Below the pieces are notes generated by a model. That model was not told the DNA's origin. It worked only from the letters and a program-made list of their open reading frames with translations, and did not search any database. From Marinifilum sp. (lineage in GTDB: Bacteria; Bacteroidota; Bacteroidia; Bacteroidales; CG2-30-32-10), in contig DYDE01000002.1 of NCBI GenBank assembly GCA_020718065.1, positions 1 through 54,794 of the forward strand: DNA of 54,794 nucleotides, in the 5' to 3' direction. Made by a program: the position numbers and the translations under genes. This document shows positions 20,560 through 30,046 of this stretch, piece by piece (position 1 is the stretch's first letter; each line of letters begins with the position of its first letter).

Positions 20560-21075
20560 CTATTTTTTGGGTTTGTAAAATATATATTGACCAACTATAA
20601 TTAATAAAATAGTGCCTGTTGAACTAAAAAATACTCGCATTAGTGTTTGAAAAAACTCTCTAAAACTGAACATTTCTAAATAAAACAAAATAAAATGATG
20701 AACAAATACCAGTATTAACGTATAAATAAAAAACCATTTCAAACTAAAATATTTTATACCAGGATATGCACCAGCTTCAAAAGCTTCTTTTGGTGATAAT
20801 AAATTGACAACAGCTGGGCGAATAAAAGCAATAAAGACCGATGCAGAAGCATGAAGCCCTATTGTATTAGAAAACAGATCTATAGATATTCCAATAAGAA
20901 AAGAAGTAGTTAATACTATCCAACCTTGAGTTTGAACAGGTAACATTAATATAAAAAGCACATATAAATAAGGATTGATATAACCACTAAATTGAATATT
21001 ATTTAATATCAATACTTGAAGCAATATCAATGCAAAAAAACGGATACTATTTATAATAATTAAATTGTTATTCAT
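20560..21075 (-). CDS. mreD: Rod-shape protein MreD
   Basis: 171 residues, nearly all hydrophobic with about five membrane segments, no catalytic motif. Identified by position as the third gene of mreBCD and by the MreD-like pattern (an N-terminal helix, then PYLYVLFILMLPVQ and LIGISIDLFS with charged loops). It links the MreB/MreC elongasome in the inner membrane. Its start overlaps the end of mreC by 8 bp. Confidence 0.88.
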   Translation of the reverse strand: MNNNLIIINSIRFFALILLQVLILNNIQFSGYINPYLYVLFILMLPVQTQGWIVLTTSFLIGISIDLFSNTIGLHASASVFIAFIRPAVVNLLSPKEAFEAGAYPGIKYFSLKWFFIYTLILVFVHHFILFYLEMFSFREFFQTLMRVFFSSTGTILLIIVGQYIFYKPKK

Positions 21076-21898
21076 TTTGTGTTTTCTTCTCTAATTCGTC
21101 TTGTTCCTTTTTATAAAAGTTTTTTATCACATAAACGTAAGATAAATTATTAAAATCTTCAGCAAACTCAATTGTTATTGTATAAAAACTATTACCAGAT
21201 TCAATTTTATGATCTATTATTTTTCCTATCACAATACCTTCGGGAAAAACACTCGAAAATCCACTGGTTATTATAGTATCCCCCCTGTATATTGGCACAT
21301 GAGTGGGAATATCAATCAAAGTAGCTCTTCGGTAATTGTATCCATTCCATAAAACAGAACCTACGTTTCCATATTTCTTAACTTTAGCACTAATTTTAGA
21401 ATCTTTATGTAGAACGGAAATAACAGAAGCAAAATTATCAGAAACATCCTTAACAATTCCAACAATACCTTTCGATGAAATAACACCCATATCCTTAGTT
21501 ATACCATGATTTCTGCCAACATTTAATGTAAGATAGTTGTTTCTTTTGTTTGTTGAACTATTTATAACTTTAGCACTGATATATTGATATTGTAATTTAT
21601 ATGTCAGATCATTTTGTGTAAAAACGGTACTGTTTGTTTTTATATAATTATTAGAAGACATGGAATGTAAGCGTGCATTTTCTTCAGCAAGCGTCTTGTT
21701 TGCATATCTTAAAGAAAAAAATTCAGCAATATTATTATTTGTTTTATAAACAAAACCACTAATAACATTAGAAGAATTAATAAAAGCAGCTTTTTGGTAA
21801 TAGCTATTCTCTATAAATAGAGAAAGGGAAAGCACTTCCAGTGTGAGAAACAAGAAAAATATTTTGTATTTCCATAAATAAATAAACAAGTTTCGCAT
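21068..21898 (-). CDS. mreC: Rod-shape protein MreC
   Basis: 276 residues: membrane segment near 10-28, coiled coil (about 60-85), then the periplasmic MreC beta domain with LNVGRNHGITKDMGVISSKG, GIVGIVKDVSDNFASV and GDTIITSGFSSVFPEGIVIG. Scaffold between cytoplasmic MreB and the periplasmic cell-wall synthases. It lies 39 bp after mreB and overlaps mreD. Confidence 0.95.
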   Translation of the reverse strand: MRNLFIYLWKYKIFFLFLTLEVLSLSLFIENSYYQKAAFINSSNVISGFVYKTNNNIAEFFSLRYANKTLAEENARLHSMSSNNYIKTNSTVFTQNDLTYKLQYQYISAKVINSSTNKRNNYLTLNVGRNHGITKDMGVISSKGIVGIVKDVSDNFASVISVLHKDSKISAKVKKYGNVGSVLWNGYNYRRATLIDIPTHVPIYRGDTIITSGFSSVFPEGIVIGKIIDHKIESGNSFYTITIEFAEDFNNLSYVYVIKNFYKKEQDELEKKTQNE

Positions 21899-21937
21899 AC
21901 AATATCAAGTAAGCATTAAAAAATAATAAACAATCCC

Positions 21938-22960
21938 TTATTTGATTAAAAATGGAAATTTATCAAAGTTCTTAAGTGCAATACCAGTGCCTCTCGCAAC
22001 AGCTAATAGAGGATCTTCAGCAACATGAACACGAAGTTTTGTTTTAAGAGATATCCTTTTATCTAATCCTCTTAAAAGTGAACCACCACCAGCAAGATAA
22101 ATACCTGTTCTGAAAATATCTGCAGAAAGTTCAGGTGGTGTCATCTCTAATGCATTTAAAACAGCAGCTTCTATTTTAGAAATAGATTTATCAAGTGCAT
22201 GAGCAATTTCAGAATAACTAATATAAATTTCTTTGGGAATACCAGTAAGCATATCTCTTCCGTGAACTGCCAAATCTGGAGGAGGATTTTCAATTTCTGT
22301 CATTGCTGCACCAACATCAATTTTTATTTTTTCTGCAGTTCGTTCTCCAACAAGAATATTATGTTGTTTTCGCATATATTCTTCAATATCGCTATTAAAA
22401 ACATCACCTGCAATTCGTATTGATTTATTACAAACAATACCACCAAGTGCAATAACTGCAATCTCACTTGTACCACCTCCAATATCAACAACCATATTTC
22501 CAAAAGGTTCAAGTACATCTAACCCAATACCAATTGCGGCAGCCATTGGCTCATGAATTAATCTTACTTCTTTTGCTCCAGCTTGTTCTGCGGAATCTCT
22601 AACAGCACGTTCTTCAACTTCTGTTATTCCAGAGGGAATTCCAATAACCATTCGTAATGATGGAGGGAATAAAGGCTTTTTAGGGCTGGTCATTTTAATT
22701 AATTCGCGAATCATATATTCTGCAGCCTGAAAGTCAGCAATTACGCCATCCCGAAGTGGTCTTATTGTTTTAATGTTTTCATGTGTTTTTCCATGCATCA
22801 TCATTGCTTGTCTTCCAACAGCAATAATTTTTTGTGTTGATCTGTCAATTGCTACTATTGAAGGTTCGTTTACAACTACTTTATCATTATGAATAATAAT
22901 AGTATTTGCAGTACCTAAATCAATTGCAATTTCTTTTGTTAAAAATGAAAAAAGTCCCAT
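21938..22960 (-). CDS. mreB: Rod-shape actin MreB
   Basis: 340 residues, normal length. Actin-fold nucleotide motifs are present: AIDLGTANTIIIHNDKVV (phosphate 1), VVDIGGGTSEIAVIALGGIV (phosphate 2) and YLAGGGSLLRGLD (adenosine). Forms membrane-bound filaments that direct lateral wall synthesis, so a rod-shaped cell is likely. It begins 19 bp after the purH stop with no terminator between them, so it appears to be read from an asd-purH-mreBCD transcript. Confidence 0.98.
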   Translation of the reverse strand: MGLFSFLTKEIAIDLGTANTIIIHNDKVVVNEPSIVAIDRSTQKIIAVGRQAMMMHGKTHENIKTIRPLRDGVIADFQAAEYMIRELIKMTSPKKPLFPPSLRMVIGIPSGITEVEERAVRDSAEQAGAKEVRLIHEPMAAAIGIGLDVLEPFGNMVVDIGGGTSEIAVIALGGIVCNKSIRIAGDVFNSDIEEYMRKQHNILVGERTAEKIKIDVGAAMTEIENPPPDLAVHGRDMLTGIPKEIYISYSEIAHALDKSISKIEAAVLNALEMTPPELSADIFRTGIYLAGGGSLLRGLDKRISLKTKLRVHVAEDPLLAVARGTGIALKNFDKFPFLIK

Positions 22961-22979
22961 TATATTTTATGTGTTAGTA

Positions 22980-24506
22980 TTAATGTTTAAAATGTCTAAA
23001 TCCTGTTATTGCCATTGCTACTTCGTGATGATCACAAAACGCAATAGACTCCTTATCATTTATAGAGCCTCCGGGTTGAATTACTGCCCTTATACCTTCA
23101 GCTTCTGCCAATATTACACAATCAGGAAAAGGGAAAAAAGCATCCGATGCCATTACTGCTCCCTCTAATTCAAAGCCAAAATCTTTGGCCTTTTTAATAG
23201 CTTGCTTTAGTGCGTCAATTCTTGAAGTTTGTCCCATTCCACTCGCTAACATTTGTCCGTTCCTTGCTAATACAATTGCATTAGATTTCGTATGCTTTAC
23301 TATTTTATTTGCAAAAAGCATATCGAGCTTTTCCCTCTCAGTTGGAATAGTTTTTGTGGCAATTTTTAGGTCTTCTAATGTCTCTGTCTTGTTATCCTTT
23401 GATTCTTCTAAAGTGCCATTCAAAACTGATTTAAACTGTTTGTTGGGAAAACTAAACGGTTTCATTTGCAAAATTATTCTATTTTTCTTTACTTCAAGTA
23501 TTTCAAGTGATTTATTTTCATATCCGGGAGCAATAATAATCTCAAAGAAAAGCTGGTTAACTTCTTGAGCTGTTTGTTCATCAATATAAGTATTGGTAAT
23601 TAAGACACCTCCAAATGCGGATACAGGATCTCCTGCTAATGCATCTTTCCATGCATCTATTAATTTTGTTCCGCTTGCAATTCCACATGCATTATTATGT
23701 TTTATAATAGCAAATGTTGGCTCCGTGAATTCGTTAATTAAGCTGATAGCAGCATCAACATCAAGTAAATTATTATATGATAGCTGTTTTCCGTGCAATT
23801 GTTCAAGTATATCTTCTATTTTCCCATAAAAAACGCCTTCCTGATGTGGATTTTCGCCATAACGTAATACAGAAAAATCTGTAATACTTTGTTTAAAAAC
23901 TGTAGTTTGTTGTTCTCTATTGAAATAGTTAAATATAGTTGTATCGTAATGAGAAGATACATTAAAAGCAAAACCGGCAAAAGTTTTTCTTTCAGCTATG
24001 CTTGTATTACCATTATTTTTGTTAAGTAAAGTGAGCAATTTGCTATAATATTCAGAAGCCGGAACAATTAGCACATCTTGGAAATTTTTAGCGGCAGCTC
24101 TTATTAATGATATTCCACCAATATCTATTTTTTCTATTATTTCTTCTTCTGGAGCTCCTTTGGCAAGCGTTTCTTCAAAAGGGTACAAATCAACAATAAC
24201 AAGATCAATTTCTGGTATTTCATATTGTTGCATTTGTTTAATATCGCCTTCCTCTTCTCTTCTACCTAATATTCCACCAAAAACTTTTGGATGCAAGGTT
24301 TTTACCCTACCACCTAAGATTGACGGATACGATGTAAGTGACTCAACCGAAGTAACAGCAATACCTAAAGACTCAATAAATTGTTGAGTCCCCCCTGTAG
24401 AATATAGTGTAACTCCAAGTTCATTTAGTTTTTTAATAATTTCACCAAGCCCATCTTTGTAAAATACAGAGATGAGCGCAGATTTTATTTTCTTTTGATC
24501 TTCCAT
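22980..24506 (-). CDS. purH: Bifunctional AICAR formyltransferase/IMP cyclohydrolase
   Basis: 508 residues, normal for PurH. N-terminal cyclohydrolase (MGS-like fold) with LGVTLYSTGGTQQFIES and GGRVKTLHPKVFGGIL. C-terminal transformylase has RYGENPHQEGVFYG, FAIIKHNNACGIASG, DPVSAFGGVL and a C-terminal FPFPDCVILAEAEGIRAV block. Performs the last two steps to IMP; the formyl donor 10-formyl-THF is produced by FolD (34368-35243 in this window). 11 bp separate it from asd, 19 bp from mreB. Confidence 0.97.
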   Translation of the reverse strand: MEDQKKIKSALISVFYKDGLGEIIKKLNELGVTLYSTGGTQQFIESLGIAVTSVESLTSYPSILGGRVKTLHPKVFGGILGRREEEGDIKQMQQYEIPEIDLVIVDLYPFEETLAKGAPEEEIIEKIDIGGISLIRAAAKNFQDVLIVPASEYYSKLLTLLNKNNGNTSIAERKTFAGFAFNVSSHYDTTIFNYFNREQQTTVFKQSITDFSVLRYGENPHQEGVFYGKIEDILEQLHGKQLSYNNLLDVDAAISLINEFTEPTFAIIKHNNACGIASGTKLIDAWKDALAGDPVSAFGGVLITNTYIDEQTAQEVNQLFFEIIIAPGYENKSLEILEVKKNRIILQMKPFSFPNKQFKSVLNGTLEESKDNKTETLEDLKIATKTIPTEREKLDMLFANKIVKHTKSNAIVLARNGQMLASGMGQTSRIDALKQAIKKAKDFGFELEGAVMASDAFFPFPDCVILAEAEGIRAVIQPGGSINDKESIAFCDHHEVAMAITGFRHFKH

Positions 24507-24517
24507 TATTTTGTGTT

Positions 24518-25507
24518 TTATATTAATTTATTTTCAATAAGATATTGGGCAATTTGCACAGCATTTGTTGCAGCTCCTTTTCTAAGATTATCTGCTACTA
24601 CCCATAAATTAAGCGTTTTTGGTTGAGACTCATCTCTTCTTATTCTTCCTACAAAAACTTCATCTTTTCCCTTACAATACAAAGGCATTGGATATTGATT
24701 CTTTGAAATATCATCCTGTAAAATTATACCTTTTGATGAATTTAACAATAATTTTAACTCATCAATATCAAATTCATTTTCAAATTCAATATTAACAGCT
24801 TCGGAATGACCTCCAAGTACAGGAATTCTCACTACAGTTGATGTAATTCCTATATTATAATCATCCATTATTTTTCTAGTTTCATGGACAAGCTTCATTT
24901 CTTCAGAAGTATATCCATTATCAAGAAAATCTCCACCATGAGGAAAACAATTCATATCTATCTGATATGGATAAACCTTTTTAGTATTGATACCCTTTCT
25001 TTCGTCTTTCATTTGCTGAACAGCAGTAACACCTGTACCCGTAACAGACTGGTAGGTAGAAACCACCAGTCTTTTTATCTTATATTTTTTATGTAATGGA
25101 GCTAATGCAACAACCAACTGAATTGTTGAACAATTTGGATTAGCAATTATTTTATCATTTATATTAAGAATTGATGCATTTACTTCTGGAACAATCAGCG
25201 GAATATTCTTTTCCATTCTCCATGCAGAAGAATTATCTATTACTGTTGTTCCTACTTCGGCAAACTTTGGCACCCATTGTTTTGATACAGTCCCACCTGC
25301 TGAAAACAAAGCTATATTTGGTTTATTCTCAACAGCTTTTTGAAGTGAAATAATAGTATAAGTTTTATTATTAAATATCAATTCTTTCCCAACAGATTTT
25401 TCTGATGCAACAGCATAAAATTCATTAATCTCAATAAGGCTTTCTTCAAGTACTTTGATCATTTCCTGGCCAACAAGTCCAGTAGCACCAACAACTGCAA
25501 TTTTCAT
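24518..25507 (-). CDS. asd: Aspartate-semialdehyde dehydrogenase
   Basis: 329 residues. NADP-binding GATGLVGQEM (residues 7-16), catalytic C126 in IIANPNCSTIQLV, and VLGGHSEAVNIEF for the substrate-binding histidine region. Reduces aspartyl phosphate to the semialdehyde, the branch point to lysine/diaminopimelate, threonine and methionine. First gene of the minus-strand asd-purH-mreBCD run. Its diaminopimelate output feeds the peptidoglycan that the mre genes place, though this linkage could be coincidental. Confidence 0.97.
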   Translation of the reverse strand: MKIAVVGATGLVGQEMIKVLEESLIEINEFYAVASEKSVGKELIFNNKTYTIISLQKAVENKPNIALFSAGGTVSKQWVPKFAEVGTTVIDNSSAWRMEKNIPLIVPEVNASILNINDKIIANPNCSTIQLVVALAPLHKKYKIKRLVVSTYQSVTGTGVTAVQQMKDERKGINTKKVYPYQIDMNCFPHGGDFLDNGYTSEEMKLVHETRKIMDDYNIGITSTVVRIPVLGGHSEAVNIEFENEFDIDELKLLLNSSKGIILQDDISKNQYPMPLYCKGKDEVFVGRIRRDESQPKTLNLWVVADNLRKGAATNAVQIAQYLIENKLI

Positions 25508-25537
25508 GTAAAATTATTTATACAATTTTTATTATTG

Positions 25538-25545
25538 CAAAAATA
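25538..25545 (-). promoter_or_regulatory. -7 box (TATTTTTG) for asd-purH-mreBCD
   Basis: Minus-strand TATTTTTG, 30 bases before the asd ATG, matches TAnnTTTG. A single box here would serve the five-gene run. Confidence 0.45.
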
Positions 25546-25583
25546 GTATATTTACAAGCTATATTTAAAGAAAACATTACACT

Positions 25584-28199
25584 ATGAAAAAAATATTTTT
25601 TATTTTATTATTTATACCTATTCTAGCAGTATCTCAAGTTGTTGATAATTTTAGTGATGGGAATTTCACTGCAAATCCCACTTGGGCAGGAGAAACTTCT
25701 GAATTTATAGTAAATTCATCTTTTCAGCTTCAACTCACAGCAACTTTACCCTACACAGCTCCTTCAGATACAGCATATCTTTCAACACCAAATACCAGAA
25801 TTAATGACACAGAATGGCGTTTTTGGGTTAAACTTTCATTCGCTACCTCTGCCAATAATCATGGTCGAGTTTATTTAGTAAGCGATCAGTCTAATTTAGA
25901 AGGACCTTTAAATGGATATTTTGTTCAGCTCGGTGATTATGGTGATAGCAAGGATAGCATTTCTCTTTATAAACAAAATGGAAATATATTTACTAAAATA
26001 ATAAATGGTTCAATTGTCTATACAAATAATTCAACAAATACATTTAAGGTTAAAGTTATTCGTGATAATATAGGAAACTGGCAACTTTTTTCTGATGCAT
26101 CAGGTGGTAATAATTTTAGTTTGGAAGGTAGCTGTTTTGATAACTCGATTACAAATTCAAACTTTTTTGGTGTTTTTTGTAAATACACTTCAAGTAACGA
26201 TACAAAGTTTTATTTTGATGATTTTTATGTGGGTTCAATTATAGTTGACAATACTCCTCCAATTATTAATTCCGTATCAGTCATTACTGCAAATGAAGTA
26301 GATGTGTTATTTTCTGAAACTGTTGAACCAATTACAGCAGAAGATGTCAATAATTATACTGCAAATAATAACCTAGGGCGTCCAATATTAGCATTACGTG
26401 ATGCTATTAATAGCGCTATAGTTCATCTTACATTTCAACAAACATTTGCCAATGGACAACTAAACATTTTAACCATTTCAAACATCAAAGATATTGCAGG
26501 AAATACTATGACGTCTGACTCTATAGATTTTGTTTATTATATTGTTAAACCTTTTGATATAGTAATTAATGAGTTAATGATTGATCCAGACCCAGCAGTC
26601 GGATTACCACCATACGAATATATTGAATTATTAAACAGAACTTCATTTCCTCTATCACTTAAGGGATTTAAATTAGTTTATGGATCTTACATCAAAAATT
26701 TTCCTGATAGTGCATCAATTGAAGCAAATGGATATTTAATAATCACCAAAGATGATGCAGTTCAGCTTTTTGTTGGATATGGAAAAGCCATAGGATTATT
26801 TACCAATATATATTCTTTAACAAATGATGGACAGACAGTACTATTAACAACTCCTACAGGTAGTATTATTTCAAGCCTTTCTTATAATATGGATTGGTAC
26901 AAAGACAACAATAAAGATGATGGGGGATGGTCCATAGAACAAATCGACCCTCTAAATCCATGTGGTGAAATAAATAATTGGAAAGCTTCTGTTGATGTAA
27001 ACGGTGGGACTCCCGGTAAACGAAATTCAGTTTTTGCTAATAACATTGATAATATTCTACCTACAATAGTAAGGATTGGGTTACAAAATGATTCTACAAT
27101 TCAGGTGTATTTTAGTGAATCTCTTGATAGTTCAAAGTTAAAAAATATTGAAAATTATCATATTGACAATACTATTGGAAATCCTTCTTCAATTAAATTA
27201 ATATCTCCACAATACAAATCTTTAATTCTCTCATTAAATAAGCATATACAACCTAGTATTATTTATACATTAACTATTAAAGATACAATAACAGATTGTG
27301 TCGGAAATATTCTTACCATAAATTCTGAAGCTCGTTTTGCTCTGCCTGAAGAAGCTTTTGTTAATGATATTACTATAAATGAAGTGCTTTACAATCCTAA
27401 GGATGATGGTGTTGACTTTGTAGAACTTTATAATCGATCTAATAAGGTAATTGACCTAAAAACTTTAAATTTGTCATCTTTTAAAAACAATGCTCTTTAT
27501 GAAACCCAATCCATTTCTTCAGAAGGTTATTTGATGTTTCCTGGAGATTATACAGTTCTAAGTACAAATATTGCAATGGTAAAAACTCAATACTATTCAC
27601 CAAACCCCAACGGGTTTAATGAAATGAAAACATTTCCATCATTTAATAATGACAGTGGTATTGTAATTATTTCTAAAAAAAATAATGATATTATAGACAA
27701 ACTAACATATTATGAAACCATGCAATTCCCTTTACTAAATACTACTGAAGGAGTTTCTTTAGAAAGAATAAACTATGATAGACCAGCCAGCGGCATTACC
27801 AACTGGAATTCAGCTTCTGAAGCTGTTGGTTTTGCCACTCCTGCATATAAAAACTCACAATACTCAAATGGTATTCAAATAGATGAACCAATAACCGTTG
27901 ATCCTGAAATCTTTTCACCTGATAATGATGGGTATAATGATGTTATAAATATTAACTATAGTTTTAGCACTTCTGGATATATTGGAAATATTGCTATATA
28001 TGATTCCAATGGCAGATTGATTAAAAATCTGGTTAAAAATGAGCTACTATCGACATCCGGAACCTTTTCATGGAATGGGATAACCGAAGACAATGAAAAA
28101 GGGAAAATTGGAATCTATATTGTTTTTATAGAAGTTTTTGATTTAAATGGAAATGTGAAACATTATAAAAAATCCTTTGTTCTGGGAGCTAAATTATAA
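25584..28199 (+). CDS. Secreted lamin-tail/SbsA-Ig surface protein
   Basis: 871 residues. Signal peptide (MKKIFFILLFIPILAVSQ), an N-terminal jelly-roll-like region (20-215), an SbsA-type Ig domain (DNTPPIINSVSVITANEVDV, about 218-320), lamin-tail domain 1 (INELMIDPDPAVGLPPYEYI, about 325-465), a second SbsA-like Ig region (490-595), lamin-tail domain 2 (ITINEVLYNPKDDGVDFVEL, about 600-730), and a C-terminal segment with FSPDNDGYNDVININYSF and WNGITEDNEKGKIGIYIVF. The tail resembles FlgD-Ig/gliding-motility C-terminal sorting domains recognised by the type IX secretion system, so export through the outer membrane is likely. It is divergent from asd. Substrate or ligand unknown. Confidence 0.88.
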   Translation: MKKIFFILLFIPILAVSQVVDNFSDGNFTANPTWAGETSEFIVNSSFQLQLTATLPYTAPSDTAYLSTPNTRINDTEWRFWVKLSFATSANNHGRVYLVSDQSNLEGPLNGYFVQLGDYGDSKDSISLYKQNGNIFTKIINGSIVYTNNSTNTFKVKVIRDNIGNWQLFSDASGGNNFSLEGSCFDNSITNSNFFGVFCKYTSSNDTKFYFDDFYVGSIIVDNTPPIINSVSVITANEVDVLFSETVEPITAEDVNNYTANNNLGRPILALRDAINSAIVHLTFQQTFANGQLNILTISNIKDIAGNTMTSDSIDFVYYIVKPFDIVINELMIDPDPAVGLPPYEYIELLNRTSFPLSLKGFKLVYGSYIKNFPDSASIEANGYLIITKDDAVQLFVGYGKAIGLFTNIYSLTNDGQTVLLTTPTGSIISSLSYNMDWYKDNNKDDGGWSIEQIDPLNPCGEINNWKASVDVNGGTPGKRNSVFANNIDNILPTIVRIGLQNDSTIQVYFSESLDSSKLKNIENYHIDNTIGNPSSIKLISPQYKSLILSLNKHIQPSIIYTLTIKDTITDCVGNILTINSEARFALPEEAFVNDITINEVLYNPKDDGVDFVELYNRSNKVIDLKTLNLSSFKNNALYETQSISSEGYLMFPGDYTVLSTNIAMVKTQYYSPNPNGFNEMKTFPSFNNDSGIVIISKKNNDIIDKLTYYETMQFPLLNTTEGVSLERINYDRPASGITNWNSASEAVGFATPAYKNSQYSNGIQIDEPITVDPEIFSPDNDGYNDVININYSFSTSGYIGNIAIYDSNGRLIKNLVKNELLSTSGTFSWNGITEDNEKGKIGIYIVFIEVFDLNGNVKHYKKSFVLGAKL

Positions 28200-28270
28200 T
28201 CACATTTACTATTTATATTTTCTTTCTTTAAATAAATAAAAAAAACTCTGGAAATACAATTAAACTATTT

Positions 28271-28903
28271 ATGGGCGTATATTTAAAAAAACAAATTAAC
28301 GAACATACTTTTCTTGGTATATGGGAAATAAATGACACAATAGAATCTCTTTATAATCAGCTTACGCTAAATAGTGAAGAACAAAAACTATATAACAACT
28401 TTCGCACCAATCAAAGACGGTTACATTGGCTTAGCTATAGAGTGCTGATAAAACAAATATTAAACAACGAAATAAATAGCATTGGATATGATGAAAACGG
28501 GAAACCTTTTTTAAATAATAGCTCCTATCACATTTCTGTAACTCATTCTGGAAAATTTTCTGCTTTAATTTACAGTAAAAATCCAGTTGGAATTGACATT
28601 GAACACATAAGACCTAAAATAATTCCAATAAGAGATAAATTTATGAGCGATCATGAGTTTGAACAAGTTGATAAAATGTATACCACAGAACAACTTTTTA
28701 TTTATTGGGGAGCGAAAGAAGCTCTATACAAATTATATGGATCAAGAAACATTGTGTTTAAAGAGAATATTTTAATTGAAGCATTTCCTTATAAACAGAA
28801 GGATTTAATTAGAGGAAAAATAACAACAGCAGACTTTCAGAAAGAATACACCTTACACTATGAATATATTGAAGATTATTCTTTGGTATATGTTGTTGGT
28901 TGA
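28271..28903 (+). CDS. Sfp-type 4'-phosphopantetheinyl transferase
   Basis: 210 residues. Transfers phosphopantetheine from CoA to a carrier-protein serine. The superfamily motifs are intact: GIDIEHIRP with D109 and E111 (metal ligands) and WGAKEALYKLYG with E150 and K154. N-terminal part NQRRLHWLSYRVLIKQIL and HISVTHSGKFSALI fit the Sfp two-domain layout. No polyketide or peptide synthetase is adjacent, so it may serve the primary acyl carrier protein or a distant cluster. Its 3' end lies 49 bp from the convergent sod gene. Confidence 0.92.
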   Translation: MGVYLKKQINEHTFLGIWEINDTIESLYNQLTLNSEEQKLYNNFRTNQRRLHWLSYRVLIKQILNNEINSIGYDENGKPFLNNSSYHISVTHSGKFSALIYSKNPVGIDIEHIRPKIIPIRDKFMSDHEFEQVDKMYTTEQLFIYWGAKEALYKLYGSRNIVFKENILIEAFPYKQKDLIRGKITTADFQKEYTLHYEYIEDYSLVYVVG

Positions 28904-28935
28904 TATAAAAAGAGAGTAGATTTTCTCTACTCTCT
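28903..28935 (-). terminator. Rho-independent terminator for the superoxide dismutase gene
   Basis: Ten-base arms AGAGAGTAGA and TCTACTCTCT around a 5-nt loop. On the minus strand the hairpin is followed by TTTTTATAT, so it ends sod transcription. On the plus strand there is no T run after it, so it would not act well for the PPTase gene. Confidence 0.85.
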
Positions 28936-28952
28936 CAAAAGGTATGAATAAT

Positions 28953-29531
28953 TTATTTTAATCTTTTTGCAACAACATTCCAATCTATAACATTCCAAAA
29001 GGCTGAAATATAATCAGGACGCTTGTTTTGATAATCCAAATAATAAGCATGTTCCCATACGTCGCAAGTTAATAATGGATTCAGATCATTTTTTAATGGG
29101 TTTCCTGCATTACTTTCTTGAATAATGTCAAGAGAACCATCACTTTTCTGAACCAACCAAGACCATCCTGCACCAAAAAGAGTAGCAGAAGCCTTTGAAA
29201 ACATGTCTTTAAATTCAGCAAAAGAACCAAATGATTTAAGAATGGTATCAGCTAAAATACCTGTTGGTTCGCCTCCACCTTTGGGTTTAAAGCTATACCA
29301 GTAAAATGTATGATTCCAGATTTGAGCTCCATTATTGTATATACCTCCGCTTGCTTTGCGAATAATATCTTCTAATGATGAATTTTCAAATGCTGTTCCA
29401 GGAATAAGATTATTAAGATTAGTAACATATGCCTGATGATGCTTCCCATAATGAAAATCTAAAGTGTTTTTCGTTATATGAGGTTCCAAAGCATCCAAAC
29501 TGTAAGGTAATTTTGGTAATTCGAAAGCCAT
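28953..29531 (-). CDS. sodB: Superoxide dismutase, Fe-type (or cambialistic)
   Basis: 192 residues, cytoplasmic (no signal peptide). Metal ligands H27, H74, D157 and H161 are all present, in DFHYGKHHQAYV, WNHTFYW and CDVWEHAYYLDYQNKRPDY. The residue that distinguishes metal use, Q70 in GAQIWNHTFYW, is in the position typical of iron enzymes, with ATLFGAGWSWLV downstream. Bacteroidota enzymes of this type may use Fe or Mn, so strict metal choice is uncertain. Has its own -7 box and terminator. Implies oxygen exposure. Confidence 0.96.
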   Translation of the reverse strand: MAFELPKLPYSLDALEPHITKNTLDFHYGKHHQAYVTNLNNLIPGTAFENSSLEDIIRKASGGIYNNGAQIWNHTFYWYSFKPKGGGEPTGILADTILKSFGSFAEFKDMFSKASATLFGAGWSWLVQKSDGSLDIIQESNAGNPLKNDLNPLLTCDVWEHAYYLDYQNKRPDYISAFWNVIDWNVVAKRLK

Positions 29532-29575
29532 GATTTTAATGTTTTAAATGAATATTTGAATACTTAATTTTTATT

Positions 29576-29583
29576 CAAAGGTA
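29576..29583 (-). promoter_or_regulatory. -7 box (TACCTTTG) for sod
   Basis: Minus-strand TACCTTTG, 45 bases before the sod ATG, a good match to TAnnTTTG, back to back with the plus-strand box at 29605. Confidence 0.55.
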
Positions 29584-29604
29584 ATATAATTTCAAAAAAT
29601 AAAT

Positions 29605-29612
29605 TACTTTTG
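29605..29612 (+). promoter_or_regulatory. -7 box (TACTTTTG) for the small lipoprotein gene
   Basis: TACTTTTG, 24 bases before the ATG at 29636. With the sod box it makes a compact divergent promoter region. Confidence 0.55.
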
Positions 29613-29635
29613 CAAATAATTAAATTATTGATAAA

Positions 29636-29836
29636 ATGAAAAAATTGTTTTTTTTATTGTTTGTTTCTGCTTTTTTGTTTTCTTGTGGTCCTTCTAAAGA
29701 AGAAATAGCAAAACAAAAAAGAATTGAAGACTCTTTATTAGAAATAGAAAGGAATTCGGCTCTTGAAAATGCTAATAAATTATTAGATTCTACTTTAGAA
29801 GATAGTGTTAGTGTAAATAAAAGTGATAAAAAATAA
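29636..29836 (+). CDS. Small lipoprotein, unknown
   Basis: 66 residues. Signal peptide ending in a lipobox (LFVSAFLFSCGPS, Cys 17), then a 49-residue charged helix (EEIAKQKRIEDSLLEIERNS) rich in E, K, S and D. Exported and lipid-anchored, but no domain is recognisable. Similar 60-70 residue lipoproteins are frequent in Bacteroidota. Its own promoter-like box is shared with the divergent sod region. Confidence 0.7.
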   Translation: MKKLFFLLFVSAFLFSCGPSKEEIAKQKRIEDSLLEIERNSALENANKLLDSTLEDSVSVNKSDKK

Positions 29837-29960
29837 TTAATTATTTATCATGCTGGTTTTTAAAAATTTGGGAGAAAAAATGCCCACTATTTTGTAGGTA
29901 TTTTTACCTAATTTTCTAAAATAAGTGTTTTTACTCTAGCATCTATATGGTTTTTTTGTT

Positions 29961-29968
29961 TACATTTG
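29961..29968 (+). promoter_or_regulatory. Orphan -7 box (TACATTTG)
   Basis: TACATTTG matches TAnnTTTG but the nearest downstream gene starts 330 bases away, beyond a terminator at 30047-30082. It could drive a short noncoding RNA. Confidence 0.35.
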
Positions 29969-30046
29969 TACCGTAGAACTTATTTCATTTTTACTTTGTT
30001 TTTTTAAATTTTAGTTAATATTTTTGTGTTTAGTTATTGGTTGGTT

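Noticed and set aside
28911-28935. Terminator of the PPTase gene on the plus strand
   Set aside because: No T run follows the hairpin on the plus strand; the T run lies on the minus side after sod.
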